Shown here: in pieces, positions 43,532 to 54,015 of the stretch
How the letters are laid out: the number at the start of each line of letters is the position of its first letter
Numbering within the stretch: the first letter of the stretch is position 1
NCBI GenBank assembly: GCA_964608315.1
Contig: CAZSNF010000016.1
Location: 18,769-82,768, forward strand
Source: VXPQ01 sp964608315
GTDB lineage: Bacteria > Bacteroidota > Rhodothermia > Rhodothermales > VXPQ01
DNA: 64,000 nt
Reading direction: 5' to 3'
Translations under genes and position numbers: made by a program
Notes under the pieces: model-generated
Databases searched by the model: none
The model's input: the letters and a program-made list of their open reading frames with translations, nothing else
Told to the model about the DNA's origin: nothing

Positions 43532-44747
43532 TTTAACAAACTGGCTCGAAGAATTCTTCGCTCCCGGCTTTGTCTGGTATGCGAAACGTCTTTCCGGAAA
43601 CGATACGCTGGCCAACGGATCACATCAGGCCGGTCCCTATATCTCGAAGCCGTTTCTGTTCAGTATTCTGCCTGATCTTTACAGGCCGGAAGTCAGGAAC
43701 CCGGAGGTTTTTCTCGATCTCCATATTGACTCCCATGATGATTCCCGGCAAGTCAGGACCATTTGGTACAACAATAAATTGCACGGAGGTACCCGCAACG
43801 AAGCTCGTCTGACTCGTTTTGGCGGTTCCGATTCGGCACTGCTTGACCCGGACAGCACTGGTTCACTGGTCGTATTTGCATTCGGACTGGATGGTCATGG
43901 TAGGGCGACCGAGTGCCACGTCTGGGTTTGCCGGGACGAAAAGGAAGAGCATCTGATCGAAGATCGCATTGGTCCTGTAGAGCCCGGGAAGTGGGCCGTC
44001 TGGCCTCCGCATCACCCTGCCTTATCGGATTTTGCAGAAGAAACTGTTTCTCCGATATGTTGGCTGAGTCCCCAACAAATTCCTCCGGCATGGATGGAGA
44101 AGTTTCCTACAGGAGCGGAGATTATCGAGAAGACAATAGAGTTGTGCCCGGATATTTCAAGTAGTCCCGATCAACGCTTGTTGACCCGGCGAGATTGCGA
44201 ATTCAACATTTTTCGCAGTCTTCAGGAAGCGGTGGAACTTCCCGCGATTCAGCGAGGGTTCCAAACCATGGATGAGTTTCTAAGGCGTGCCCAGAGTATT
44301 CTTCAGCGGAGCAAGGCGCGCTCGGGCCGCTCGCTTGAACTCCATGCCCACAGAATTTTCAGAGAAGAGGGGCTTCGGGAAAACCACGATTTCGCACATC
44401 AGCCCGAGTCAGAACCGGGTCGCCGTCCCGATTTTCTTTTTCCTTCGTCAGAAGCATACAGGGACGCCGCATTTCCGGAAACTCGATTGCGTATGCTGGC
44501 TGTCAAGACAACGTGCAAGGATCGCTGGCGCCAGATACTGAACGAAGCGGATCGCATCGAACGGAAGCACCTTCTGACCCTGCAAGAGGGCGTGTCGGAG
44601 AGGCAATACAGCGAGATGCGAGAGGCTGGGGTACAGCTTATTGTTCCGGCCCCTCTCGTAAAAAAATTCCCGTCTTCGATTCGGTCAGAATTGCAGACAT
44701 TTGCAGCGTTTATCGACGAGGTTCGGGTTCTTGATGGGGGTGGTTGA
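43518..44747 (+). CDS. EcoRII-type restriction endonuclease
   Basis: 409 aa from the ATG at 43518 with AGGGAAG before it; E. coli EcoRII has 404. The C-terminal catalytic domain is very clear: RSGRSLELHAHRIFREEGL, then GRRPDFLFPSSEAY (catalytic Asp), LRMLAVKTTCKDRWRQIL (Lys of the PD-ExK set), EADRIERKHLLTLQEGVS, and QLIVPAPL. The N-terminal half (FAPGFVWYAKRLSGNDTLANGSHQAG) matches the EcoRII effector domain, which holds the enzyme inactive until a second site is bound. It forms an overlapping unit with vsr and the methyltransferase. It should cut before CCWGG; this is knowledge of the family. Confidence 0.95.
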   Translation: MLGSDLTNWLEEFFAPGFVWYAKRLSGNDTLANGSHQAGPYISKPFLFSILPDLYRPEVRNPEVFLDLHIDSHDDSRQVRTIWYNNKLHGGTRNEARLTRFGGSDSALLDPDSTGSLVVFAFGLDGHGRATECHVWVCRDEKEEHLIEDRIGPVEPGKWAVWPPHHPALSDFAEETVSPICWLSPQQIPPAWMEKFPTGAEIIEKTIELCPDISSSPDQRLLTRRDCEFNIFRSLQEAVELPAIQRGFQTMDEFLRRAQSILQRSKARSGRSLELHAHRIFREEGLRENHDFAHQPESEPGRRPDFLFPSSEAYRDAAFPETRLRMLAVKTTCKDRWRQILNEADRIERKHLLTLQEGVSERQYSEMREAGVQLIVPAPLVKKFPSSIRSELQTFAAFIDEVRVLDGGG

Positions 44748-44822
44748 TTTGTTATTGGTGTTTGGCAGGTTTTCCGTATATTCCCCTCCCCGAAAATTCT
44801 TCGCAACATCTGAGGATGCACA

Positions 44823-45500
44823 ATGGGACATTTCAAAAGAAATTCGGGGCGCTACCTGTTCTCCATTGGATTTCTACTGGGATGTGCTGCCTGCCTTTAC
44901 ATAGGAGGCGACCTGAAGGCATTGAATATACCTGGTGTAGGATCGATTGAAACTTGGGAAGAGAACGACATCACCCACTTGGAAACGGTATGGGCAGACG
45001 AGGTCCGTAGAGAAACCTATCTGGCCCTGCTCGCGCACAGAGGTGTGTTTGTCCCCACAGACCCGCAGATCGTTGATGCAATCACTGGGCTATGTGAACC
45101 GATACCGGAAGCACCACTGGATGCGCATCTGGATGCTGCCCGGGCTTGTGCAGACAAACCAGTACCTGAGCGCCTTCGCGAATTGGCTGACAGGAAAGCG
45201 CCACCGTTTCATTATTCGGGGAGGAGAGTGCGTATCGGCGTTCCTGATGAAACAGATCAACCACATGAGGGATACGCCAACACATGCCTGAATGGTGAAT
45301 GGTATCGCCAAGACGTTGTGATAACAAATCCGCGAAACGGGCGCTATGTGGAGGTCTACGCCTCCGGCCACTTTGGAAGAGGAATATGTGGAGAAGCGGT
45401 GGGCGCTGCGGACATTCAGCTTAGCGAACGAGATGCCTTCAAGATATTTGACGGGTCAATCGACAAATACGAAGATGCCGTAGCGATCACGGCTAACTGA
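44823..45500 (+). CDS. membrane-anchored protein of unknown function
   Basis: 225 aa with a basic N-terminus and one hydrophobic segment (RYLFSIGFLLGCAACLYIGG, about 10-29) that could anchor it or be cleaved. The remainder is acidic and mostly soluble, with cysteines in TGLCEPIPEA, ARACADKP, NTCLNGEWY and GRGICGEAVGAA that might form disulfides. I recognise no family. It lies 75 nt after the EcoRII-type gene and before the HATPase gene, in a part with base use between the GC-rich core and the AT-rich operon further right. It may be an island passenger. Confidence 0.75.
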   Translation: MGHFKRNSGRYLFSIGFLLGCAACLYIGGDLKALNIPGVGSIETWEENDITHLETVWADEVRRETYLALLAHRGVFVPTDPQIVDAITGLCEPIPEAPLDAHLDAARACADKPVPERLRELADRKAPPFHYSGRRVRIGVPDETDQPHEGYANTCLNGEWYRQDVVITNPRNGRYVEVYASGHFGRGICGEAVGAADIQLSERDAFKIFDGSIDKYEDAVAITAN

Positions 45501-45589
45501 GCGGACGAAAAGGGATAGTACACACTGTCCAGTCAAACCGAACCATCTCTACAGGCCGAAAAAGTGCCGCATAAGTAAAGACTAAACCC

Positions 45590-48500
45590 ATGAATGACGC
45601 CACTCCTTGGCAACCCGCCGTCGATCTGGAGAAAATGGTTCAGGCTGTACTGAAGCACGCCGTGCAAGCGCAGCACGATGACCTCAAGGTCTACGAAAGC
45701 CTTCAAAATCTGAATGAGGTTATCGGCTCCGAGTACGGGGACCGGGTTCTGTATGAGTTGATTCAGAACGCCCATGATGCTCATAAACCGGGAGACGAAG
45801 GCCGAATTGCGATCAGACTTGTCATCCGATCAGACAAGGATGGCGAGCTCTACATCGCGAATGGTGGCAGCGGATTCCGAAAAGAAGATGTTCAGGCCAT
45901 CAGAAACTTGGCGACTAGCGGCAAGGAAATTGGCGAAGGCATAGGCAATAAGGGCCTCGGTTTTAGAAGCATTGAGGCGCTGACCGATAACGTGCGGATA
46001 TTTTCGCAGAAAGGGAAGGAGAAGCAAGACAGGTTTGGCGGTTATTGTTTTCGATTTGCCGCCACGAGTGAAATCGAAACCATCCTGCGATCACACGAAA
46101 TTGACGCTGCTACGAGCAGCGAGGTCGCAAGAACCGTTCCGCGATATCTTGTCCCGATGCCGCTGAACAATCAGCCTAAGGAGGTGATCTCGTATGCTCG
46201 CCGCGGCTATGCGACTGTGGTTGTAGCACCGCTTCGGACGGCTGAAGCGGTTACGTTAGCGTGCGAGCAGGTTAAAACGCTCACCGATCTTGATGTGCCG
46301 CTTCTATTGTTCCTCGACCGTATTGCCGAAATCAGGATCGACGTTGAACGACCTGACCAACGTTCTTACCGGCGGCGTCTGCATCGGCGCCAGAAATCAT
46401 TAGGTGATGTACCGAGGCTCCACGGCTGCGAAATTCAGCAAGTGGATGTTGGCCAAGATCGCCGGTTCCTAGTTGTGCGTCGCAAGGTTGATAAGGAGCG
46501 AGTACTTGCGGCCGTTAAGCGCAGTATTCCATCTGTTCCTCAACTCAAGCGTTGGCTCGACTGGAAGGGACAGCCGGAGGTATCCGTGGCCGTTGGCCTG
46601 TCCCCAGCTGTGGTGACAAAGGGCCGCCTCTATAATTTTCTTCCCATGGGCGAAGACGCGGACGCGCCTTTCATCGGCTATCTTGACGCACCCTTTTATA
46701 CTGATATCGACCGGCGTAATGCAACCCTCGACCTGCCCCTGAACAAAACGTTAATGGAAGACGCAGCCGAGGCATGTGCCGCGGCCGCTCTGACAATTGT
46801 CGAGCAAGAATTGCCAGTAACTCCACAAGCTGTATTTGATCTGTTTGCCTGGACGGGTCGGCACGCCGGTAAACTGGATCACGCGCTCACAGACATGGGC
46901 AGCGCATTACACCGAGCCGCGGTCATCCCTGTCATGGCTGAACGCGGTCGCAATGAGTGGTCGAGCCTTGCACAGGTCAATATTTGGCCAGAGGGTGAGT
47001 TTGCAGTGCTGAAGGGTAGAGCCGTGGCTAGGCATGTGGGTGCCCGCTTGGTCTCGAAAAACCTTGATGCCCGGCGAATAAAGCGTCTCAAGAAGGTGGC
47101 CTGTCGCACGCATAGATCGCTCGCGCCATCCAGCGAGGAGTTGACCGGCTGGTTAGAAACCTTCGCACGTTCATTGCTGCGTCGCGAGGCGGCACTACAA
47201 ACCTGGTCACGATTCTACAATGATCTCCCGCTGATTTTTTCTGCCTTAGGCGAGTCGCTTAAGGAATTGGACGGTGCAGAGATTTTCCTAGATCAATCAA
47301 GAAGATTACGGCCGGCTGGAGGCCATGATCAACAAAAACGGCCCGGCGTGTACGTCCGGGGTGACTTGCCGAAGGGTAAAAGAAAGATGTTAGGCATGTC
47401 GTTTCCCCCAGCTAATTTGGCTCGCCGATACCGCTTCCTCAATGAAAAAATCAAACTTAAACGTGATACACTCAATGCCTTTATCAAGGCCGGTTTGGTG
47501 CGCGAATACGATCCTGTTGAAGCCTTGGCAGGCCTAAAATCAGCTCTTGGGAAGAAGGCGAATAGAAATCGGCGAGAAGAGGCCCTGTCCTGGGCGTTCC
47601 AGGTGTGGCGTACGGCGGGCGAGCGCGTGGAAGACGAACTACGGGAGGCTGAACTATATGTGCCAACGCTTTCGGGCTGGCAACCTGCCAATCAGACTCT
47701 GTTTTCCTCATCATGGACGCCGGTCGGAAAAACATTGGAAAACTACCTCATGGAAGCTGCGGAGATATCCACAGACTGTCGGTCTGCACGAGATCTCATG
47801 CTGGTCGGATATCAGGATTGGCCTGTTCAAGTTCAGGATGCCAAGCGAAATTGGATACGTTTTCTAGAACTCATTGGTGTGGCCAACGGATTGCGCCCAG
47901 TACCTGCCCGCATGAAGCGTGAGGGTTCACCTAAATCCTTATGGAACGATGTTCGGGAACACGGGAACACCGGCGAAGGACTTGACGGGGATTGGTGTGC
48001 CGAAGTCGTGCATGTTTCATTCTATCATCCCTATACCGACTACAAGATGAAGGGAGAGGCGTGGTGCTTACCGGGACAGATCGAACATGAGACATTCCCG
48101 GAAAGTGCACGAGAAGCAATGTGTACCCTGATTTTCGAGCATTTAAAAACTCACGGTACAGACTACTTTCAATTCAAGATTGGTCGCTTCGATCGCGACA
48201 AGCGCCAATGGGATGAACAAATACTGCCAACCCCTCTGGCAACTTTTCTCAGGGCTAAGGCTTGGATTGCTGCTAGCACGCGCGATGAGGGGATTGCTTT
48301 TCGGAGATCGAAAGAGTGTTGGGCATCTCGAATACGTCGCGGAGGGCCTCCTCGGTTCATGGACCGCATCCCCGAATCATTGGCGCACTTCTCTGAGGGT
48401 GGGAATTGGGTAGAGCAAGCCTTCGGTGAACACTTAGGGTTGCGGGATTGGCAAAATAAGGAGACAGCCGTTGCACGACTCCGCGAGTTGGTGGGCGTTG

Positions 48501-48697
48501 TACCAAGCCTAGCGTCGAATGATCGCCCGATCGCTCGGAATGAATACCGACGTGCTTGGGAGGAAGTTGTGGAAACCGGGGTTTCGCTGCCTTCCGACCT
48601 GCAACGGTATGTGCCAACAAAAATGGGACAGTTTTGCTTTCTATGTAGCGTAGCGTTATCGGGTTTCATGCGCTTCGTCTGTGAGGGCGCTTTTTAA
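45590..48697 (+). pseudogene. HATPase/NOV-like gene, 5' part interrupted by an IS element
   Basis: First about 1020 codons of a very large gene. N-terminal GHKL ATPase of the sacsin/NO VEIN kind: N-box ELIQNAHDAH (56-64), a degenerate G1 NGGSGF (91-96; Asn for the usual Asp), and G2 GIGNKGLGFRS (117-127). A long middle part lacks known motifs. The reading frame enters the IS end near 48650, so the last residues (about FLCSVALSGFMRFVCEGAF) are IS-derived and the stop at 48697 is artificial. The rest of the gene resumes beyond the IS at about 50226. A truncated ATPase half might still be made. The intact form resembles plant NOV and bacterial defence-island ATPases. Confidence 0.85.
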
Positions 48698-49730
48698 GGT
48701 TAGGGTTTAGCCGTTCGTCCCGCCGGGCTACGATTTTGCGCGCCGTATCGGGGTCGTCCGGTTTGTTGATCCACGCCGCTTCGGGCGGCGTGGGTACGCT
48801 GGGCATACCGCGCACGAACCGTTCGGGTTCGCGCGCACAGGCTTCTTCGAGGACGCGCTTGCGGGCGCGCCACACCTGATTCGCCTTGCCGTAATGGATC
48901 GTCGCAGGGTGCATAAGCGCAATGCCCGTGTGGTAGAACTCGTTGTTGTACCAGTCGAAGAAGCGACGCGCCCAGCGCCGAGCGTCTTCAAGCGAGCCGA
49001 AGCGGGGTTCGTACGTATGGCGCTGCTTCGCCGTGCGGAAGTGCGCCTCCGAGTAAGGGTTGTCGTTCGAGCGATACGGACGGCTCCAGGAGCCGGTCAC
49101 CGACAGGTCCGCGAGAAGTTGCACATACGTTCTCGACGTCATCGGCCCTCCGCGATCCGAATGAATGACCAGGCGCCTGTCTGTGATCCCTTGCCGTTCG
49201 TACGCCTGTGCGATCAGGTCCTTCGCCAGCGCCGCCGACTCGCAGGGAGCGAGCGTCCAGCCCACGACGTAACGGCTGAAAACGTCCAGTATCACGTAGA
49301 GCTTGTAGTAAATCCCCTTCGCCGGACCGCGAAGCGTGGTAATGTCCCATGTCCACAACTCATTCGAAGAGGAGGCGAGAAGCTCCGGCTTCCTGTGTCG
49401 AGGGCGTATGCGACAGCGCCGACGCTCGCGCACCTCTTCGCGTTCGCCAAGAATGCGATACATGGTGCGCCAATGGCAAAGATAGACGCCTTCGTCAAGA
49501 AGCGCAGCCCATATCTGGCGAGGCGGCATGTCCATGAAGCGCTCCGAGTTCAGCACGCTGCGTATCTCTTCGCGAAGCGCCTGCGGCAGACGACGGCTTC
49601 CTCGACGACGACGCCCCCGAGGCGACGGCGCCCGCAGGCTTCTGTAGTAGGCGCTGCGAGAGACGCCTACGCGCCAGCAAGCCTCCTCTGCGCTCAGCGC
49701 GCTGCGCAACAGCGTTACCGTCTCGTTCAT
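48666..49730 (-). CDS. IS3-type transposase, OrfB (DDE integrase core)
   Basis: 354 aa from the ATG at 49730, which overlaps the OrfA stop as ATGA, so OrfB is likely made by translational coupling rather than by frameshift. Helical HTH_21-like part (YRSLRAPSPRGRRRRGSR, MPPRQIWAALLDEGVYLCHWRTMYRIL) is followed by the rve catalytic core: first Asp in LWTWDITTLRG, second in LVIHSDRGGPMTS, and Glu in SNDNPYSEAHFRTAKQ. The stop codon lies inside the left terminal inverted repeat. Looks intact, so the element may still be active. Confidence 0.95.
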   Translation of the reverse strand: MNETVTLLRSALSAEEACWRVGVSRSAYYRSLRAPSPRGRRRRGSRRLPQALREEIRSVLNSERFMDMPPRQIWAALLDEGVYLCHWRTMYRILGEREEVRERRRCRIRPRHRKPELLASSSNELWTWDITTLRGPAKGIYYKLYVILDVFSRYVVGWTLAPCESAALAKDLIAQAYERQGITDRRLVIHSDRGGPMTSRTYVQLLADLSVTGSWSRPYRSNDNPYSEAHFRTAKQRHTYEPRFGSLEDARRWARRFFDWYNNEFYHTGIALMHPATIHYGKANQVWRARKRVLEEACAREPERFVRGMPSVPTPPEAAWINKPDDPDTARKIVARRDERLNPNLKKRPHRRSA

Positions 49731-50134
49731 CGCTGATCGGCCTCTGTCTGGACGCTCGCGCCAAACAGCGAGCAAGCTTTTTTTTGAATCTCTATGACGG
49801 CCTCCGCCTTCTGCAACCGGCTTCGGGTCTGTCCCAACTCCTTGCGCAAGCGACGTATCTCTTCCTCCTTCGCTCGCAATTCCTTGCCCGCCCGCGTCGA
49901 GGCGTAGAGCGTTCCGCTCTCTCGCTGCTTGCGCCACTGCGCAAGGTAAGACGAGTAGAGACCCTCGCGCCGCAAGAGCGCGCCGAGGTCTCCAGCGTTG
50001 ACGCAGGCGTCGGCCTGCTCGAGAATGCGAAGCTTGTAACTGGCGCTGAAACGCCTGCGCTTCGCCGGCGCTACCGCTTCCGTCGAAGGATACTCCGACG
50101 AACCAGGCGGGTGAGAAAAATCTTTCGATTCCAT
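49727..50134 (-). CDS. IS3-type transposase, OrfA (HTH)
   Basis: 135 aa from the ATG at 50134; an upstream frame to 50176 reaches the IS end. The middle carries a transposase HTH (FSASYKLRILEQADACVNAGDLGALLRREGLYSSYLAQWRKQ), followed by a coiled-coil-like helix with leucine/acidic spacing (ELRAKEEEIRRLRKELGQTRSRLQKAEAVIEIQKK) that would serve multimer formation. It overlaps OrfB by 4 nt. Confidence 0.92.
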   Translation of the reverse strand: MESKDFSHPPGSSEYPSTEAVAPAKRRRFSASYKLRILEQADACVNAGDLGALLRREGLYSSYLAQWRKQRESGTLYASTRAGKELRAKEEEIRRLRKELGQTRSRLQKAEAVIEIQKKACSLFGASVQTEADQR

Positions 50135-50148
50135 GGCGACTTCACGGG

Positions 50149-52542
50149 TTGGTGAGCAAGTCAAACGAAATTGCACCGCCAGAACGACGACAGAAACCCG
50201 ATATATGTTCGCTAATTAGTGTACAAGCGTGTCCCACCTTTTGTTGGCACAGAGGGCAATTAATTGTTACGCGTCGTAGTCAGCTTGAGGTCCTTTGCGG
50301 TTCTCCGGAAACACCTGCTGACGTTATCGTCACAGAGGACGCCCAACGCCTTGATGCGCGGCTATTAGCTTCAGCAGGGCAGGCGGTTCTGGATGTGGGC
50401 CCCACTCTGACAGACCAGATAGCTGCTCTGCTTGAAGAGACGGGCATCTACATACCGCGGCGTATAGACGGTACAGGTGTCCAGCTTTTCGTAGACGGTG
50501 AGTTATTCGTCCCGCGGTCCAGCGATGCGTTTCTGACTTCCGAGGGACTGCATTGGCTCCCGGAGATCATCGTTATTGGAAATGAACTCCGTGGAGAACA
50601 ACTTGAACGTGGCATTCAGAGCTCAACGATTGATGGCAAGGTACGGGCCATCAGGGTCCGGCGCTGCGAATCAATTAAACTAGTTGTCGATGACGAAATA
50701 GTGTCTCCATCTGAAGATATGGTATGGTATGCTTACGAGGATGAGATATTACCGACCCTGATATTGACTCACCACCTTTCGCTCGATTGGCGGACCTTGG
50801 CAGGCCCACTGTCCGGTGGGCTTTCTCGACTAATAGACAATCGGCTTAGGTCGGCCAGACTGTTACTCGCGCAGCTTGCACTTCACAGCGTGTCCGATGC
50901 TCTGGAAGCGCCTAGCGACGAGGCACTCGCATATGCACTCGATTGTGATGTCCAAACAATACGCGATCATCGCGCGGTGTTGCAGACTGGCCTTGAGCAC
51001 ATTTTGCGCTTGCTGATACCGGTAGTGGCCTACTACGGCGATACCGAACTATCGCGACAAATGCAGCACGCTGTGGACCGTGCAGGCACAAGATTCGATG
51101 CACGAAAGTGGCTCCAGATTCATTTGAGCGACTTGGAGTATGCGCCGGAGACATTGATTGATGCCTGCGAGCATGCCGCAAACCGTGCCGAACTGCGTAG
51201 AAATTTGGAACTGGATTATGAAAGGTTCAACCGTGTTTTGCTGGAATTGGGCGAGCCAGCGCTATCCAACGAATTGGAACTCCGACGGTTATACAACGCT
51301 TATCTTGCAAGACTGAGTCCCGAGATCATAGAACGGCTGAGGCGACATCATTACGAGAATTTCCATAACGAAAATGACCTCACAGACTATGTTGAGCGGA
51401 AAAAATTGGCCTTTCTTGCTTTCAACACAGAGTGGGTGCTGACGCGCGAGACATTGGAGATGGAGGTTGTTGAGCTACATGTCCGGACACTGCTCGCCGA
51501 CACCCTTGGCGATGATGTGCCGGTCACGTTACCAGCACTGAAGCCGCTAGTAAATGCGAACCGCAAGGTCGTGCGGGAAACTGCAGCGAGTGCATTACCG
51601 ATGCTGAAAGTCTGGTGCAGGCGAAATGGTGTACCATTGCCCATGCCATGGACCCAATCTGAAGCACAGGCGGTTGTATTGCATCTGGAGAACAAGGGGC
51701 TTCTAGACTTCGAGGGAGTCAAGGCCGAGAACATCCCGGCCCTCTGCCGCAGGGCTGCTTGCTGGCCGACGGGTATGCCCGAGACGCTCGATGAGACAAT
51801 TTTAGGGCTCGACAGGGATGAGGTTGACAAGGAACAGAAACGGCGTAAGCGGAAGAGACAACAGCAGGAGATAGAACAGCGAAGCATTGTGTTCGCCGGT
51901 AACTCGCTCGACACGGGCGACCCAATGTTTGCGGGGAGCTTTCAAGATATTGCCGAATCCTGGCTCTCAAAAGACGAGACCTGGCTCAACCGAAGTCGTC
52001 AGCGAACACGCCTGACCGAGTTTCAGAACCCGCCTCCGTCGGGAGGCAGGCCGCGTACCGGCGGCAAAGTTGGCGGCACGCGCCGACGTGATCGACAGCC
52101 GAGCTATGAGCAACAACAGGCGATGGGTCTGGCAAGCGAGTGGCTCGCCTATCAGTTTCTGCTCCGTGGTCGCCACGGTGATTACGTGGACGAATCCTGC
52201 TGGATATCGAAGAACCGCACACAGTTCTTCGGCGGTGACGAAGGTAACGACATGGCGGGCTTTGACTTTCTGGTCAAGACATCTGCAGCCGACTGGTTGT
52301 ATGAGGTGAAGTCATCTCGGGAAGACAGCGGTGAGTTTGAACTGACCGCCAATGAGCTTCACGTTGCCAGTGGTGCATCGAAGGACCGTCGCCAACGCTA
52401 TCGTATTCTCTATGTCCCTTATGTTTTTTCCCCCGACAAGTGGTGTGTTCTTGAACTACCCAATCCAATGGGCGAGACCACACACAACAAATTTGCAATG
52501 GTTGGCCGAGGTTCTGTCCGTCTTCGGTTCGAACGTCGGTAG
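50149..52542 (+). pseudogene. HATPase/NOV-like gene, 3' part with NOV_C/DUF3883 nuclease-like domain
   Basis: Continuation of the gene broken by the IS. The first about 25 codons of this open frame (from a TTG at 50149) are IS sequence; the host gene resumes near 50226 (ACPTFCWHRGQLIV...). The long helical middle has no motif I know. The C-terminus (about residues 690-790) is the NOV_C/DUF3883 domain: EWLAYQFLL, GDEGNDMAGFDFLVKTSAADWLYEVKSSREDSGEFELTANELHVA. D-x-EVKSS is the PD-(D/E)xK nuclease-like core. A highly basic linker (EQKRRKRKRQQQ) precedes it. A free nuclease-like half might be expressed from an IS-derived start. Confidence 0.83.
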
Positions 52543-52971
52543 TCGTTGGGCAAGACGCTCACATGGGTAGAGGATCAGTGATTCCCCTTGGCGACTGGTT
52601 CAGTTGCAATGTTTGTAAATTGATAAATTCTGCGATGAGTGTGCCGCCCTCTTTTTGGGCAGAATGTCGGATAAATACTAAACTGCTTTACAAAAATATT
52701 TTGAAGAAAAATCATTAGAATTGCTTCTTGATATTTTAGACATTGATCGATCAAAATCGATTAACAAATTGCATTTTTCCCAGAAAAATGCAAAAAGATT
52801 AAAATTGATAAAATATGAAGATATAATGATAATCTCTGGCTATTCAATTTTTGTTGTCAGATGTAATTATCGAGAATTTTAAATTCTATCAATAAAGCTT
52901 TAATTGAGAGATTGTGTACGGTGTGTCAAGTTCAATGGATAAGTACTCTCTGGATGTCAGGATGGGAATGT
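52543..52971. other. intergenic, AT-rich, contains hairpin terminator
   Basis: No coding region. Sequence changes abruptly to AT-rich after 52680. A perfect 11-bp hairpin with CCA loop, TTGCATTTTTC / GAAAAATGCAA, lies at 52769-52793; on the minus strand it is followed by TTTGTT, so it could end the methyltransferase operon. Bases 52659-52682 repeat a sequence also at 38671-38694 (21 of 24 identical). Confidence 0.6.
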
Positions 52972-54015
52972 TTACGTGTAAAAAGAATTGGCATGTAATC
53001 TAAGAATGTGTTTGCCAATTCGTTCTGCGAACCTGACTGGTACAGCATTGCCTATCTGCATGGCGATATTTTTGCTGCCCCCAAAAAATTCGTACTGATC
53101 AGGAAAAGACTGCAAAGCAGCTGCTTCTCGTAAAGATATGGCCCTATTTTGGTTGGGATGTCCATATCTCCCATTAGATATACTGTTGCACCGTCCAGTG
53201 AGGGTAGGCGCGGGTCTATCCCATGCCATTCTTCCATAGACATCAGTATGGCCTTTGTAATTTCCCTTGTGACACTTCAGTATCAGATATTCCGGCCAAG
53301 ATCTCCGATCTCCACCGTCATGGGGTGTCTTACGGAGGCGTTCGAGGTTCAATGCACTGATGGGTGCAGCTATGTGATTGGGTACTTCAAGGTCGGATTC
53401 GCCAGCGGAAATCTCGGGAAAATGTGCAATGGCCTCACGTACAGTCTTGAACGTGCGTAACGAATTTCCGTGACTCGGAGAAGGCAGTAGAAGCTGCTGG
53501 TCATTCCGTGTGGCAAGTAACACAAGGCGACGACGCTGCTGAGGAACCCCGTAGTATTTGGCATCAAGTATGCTGAATACACACCGATAGCCGTTTATTT
53601 TCAGTGTTCTGATAAATCGGCGAAACGTGCTGAATCCGCCTACTCTGGCGATGCCAGGGACATTTTCCATCAACACGTATCCCGGCAATAGTGCTTCTAC
53701 AAGCCGTCCAAAGTGCCACAACAATGTGGCATCTGGACGCCGCCGGTTGCCTCTTTGATGTGCACTGAATGATTGACATGGAGCACATCCGGCAAAAAGA
53801 AAATCATTGCCCTTACTTAACGGGCCCTTCAGACCCAAGTCTTGTGGGGTTATAACTCGTATATCTTTACGGAAAAACTTCACATCCAAATTGTTGTATT
53901 CATACGTTCGGCGACAGCGTTCGTCGTAATCAAATCCACGAAGAACATGTATTCCCGCATCCAAAAGACCGCGAGTTAGTCCCCCTGCTCCACAAAAAAA
54001 GTCAAAGGCTTTCAT
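52972..54015 (-). CDS. second DNA (cytosine-5) methyltransferase
   Basis: 347 aa. Motifs: I FDFFCGAGGLTRGLLDAG, IV FAGCAPCQSFSAH with Cys80, VI ENV at 117-119, VIII PQQRRRLVLLA, and X QIGNAVPVRFAERI. Target recognition is between VIII and X and cannot be predicted. It is the last gene of a three-gene operon: its start overlaps the receiver-protein stop by 4 nt. No restriction enzyme is attached. Composition is AT-rich compared with the rest of the window, indicating acquisition by transfer together with the two genes upstream. Confidence 0.95.
   Translation of the reverse strand: MKAFDFFCGAGGLTRGLLDAGIHVLRGFDYDERCRRTYEYNNLDVKFFRKDIRVITPQDLGLKGPLSKGNDFLFAGCAPCQSFSAHQRGNRRRPDATLLWHFGRLVEALLPGYVLMENVPGIARVGGFSTFRRFIRTLKINGYRCVFSILDAKYYGVPQQRRRLVLLATRNDQQLLLPSPSHGNSLRTFKTVREAIAHFPEISAGESDLEVPNHIAAPISALNLERLRKTPHDGGDRRSWPEYLILKCHKGNYKGHTDVYGRMAWDRPAPTLTGRCNSISNGRYGHPNQNRAISLREAAALQSFPDQYEFFGGSKNIAMQIGNAVPVRFAERIGKHILRLHANSFYT

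Larger units (their letters stand above)
48650..50225 (-). mobile_element. IS3-family-like insertion sequence
   Basis: About 1.58 kb with two overlapping minus-strand transposase genes. The ends share an inverted motif: ATCGGGTTTC at 48658-48667 and GAAACCCGAT at 50193-50202, with CATG-like bases next to it. The right end seems to finish in ...AATTAGTGTACA (RC TGTACACTAATT), a start like other IS3 members; the left outer end is less clear. I could not find a convincing short target-site duplication, so the exact borders are uncertain by about 15 bp. It splits the HATPase/NOV_C gene. Confidence 0.85.
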
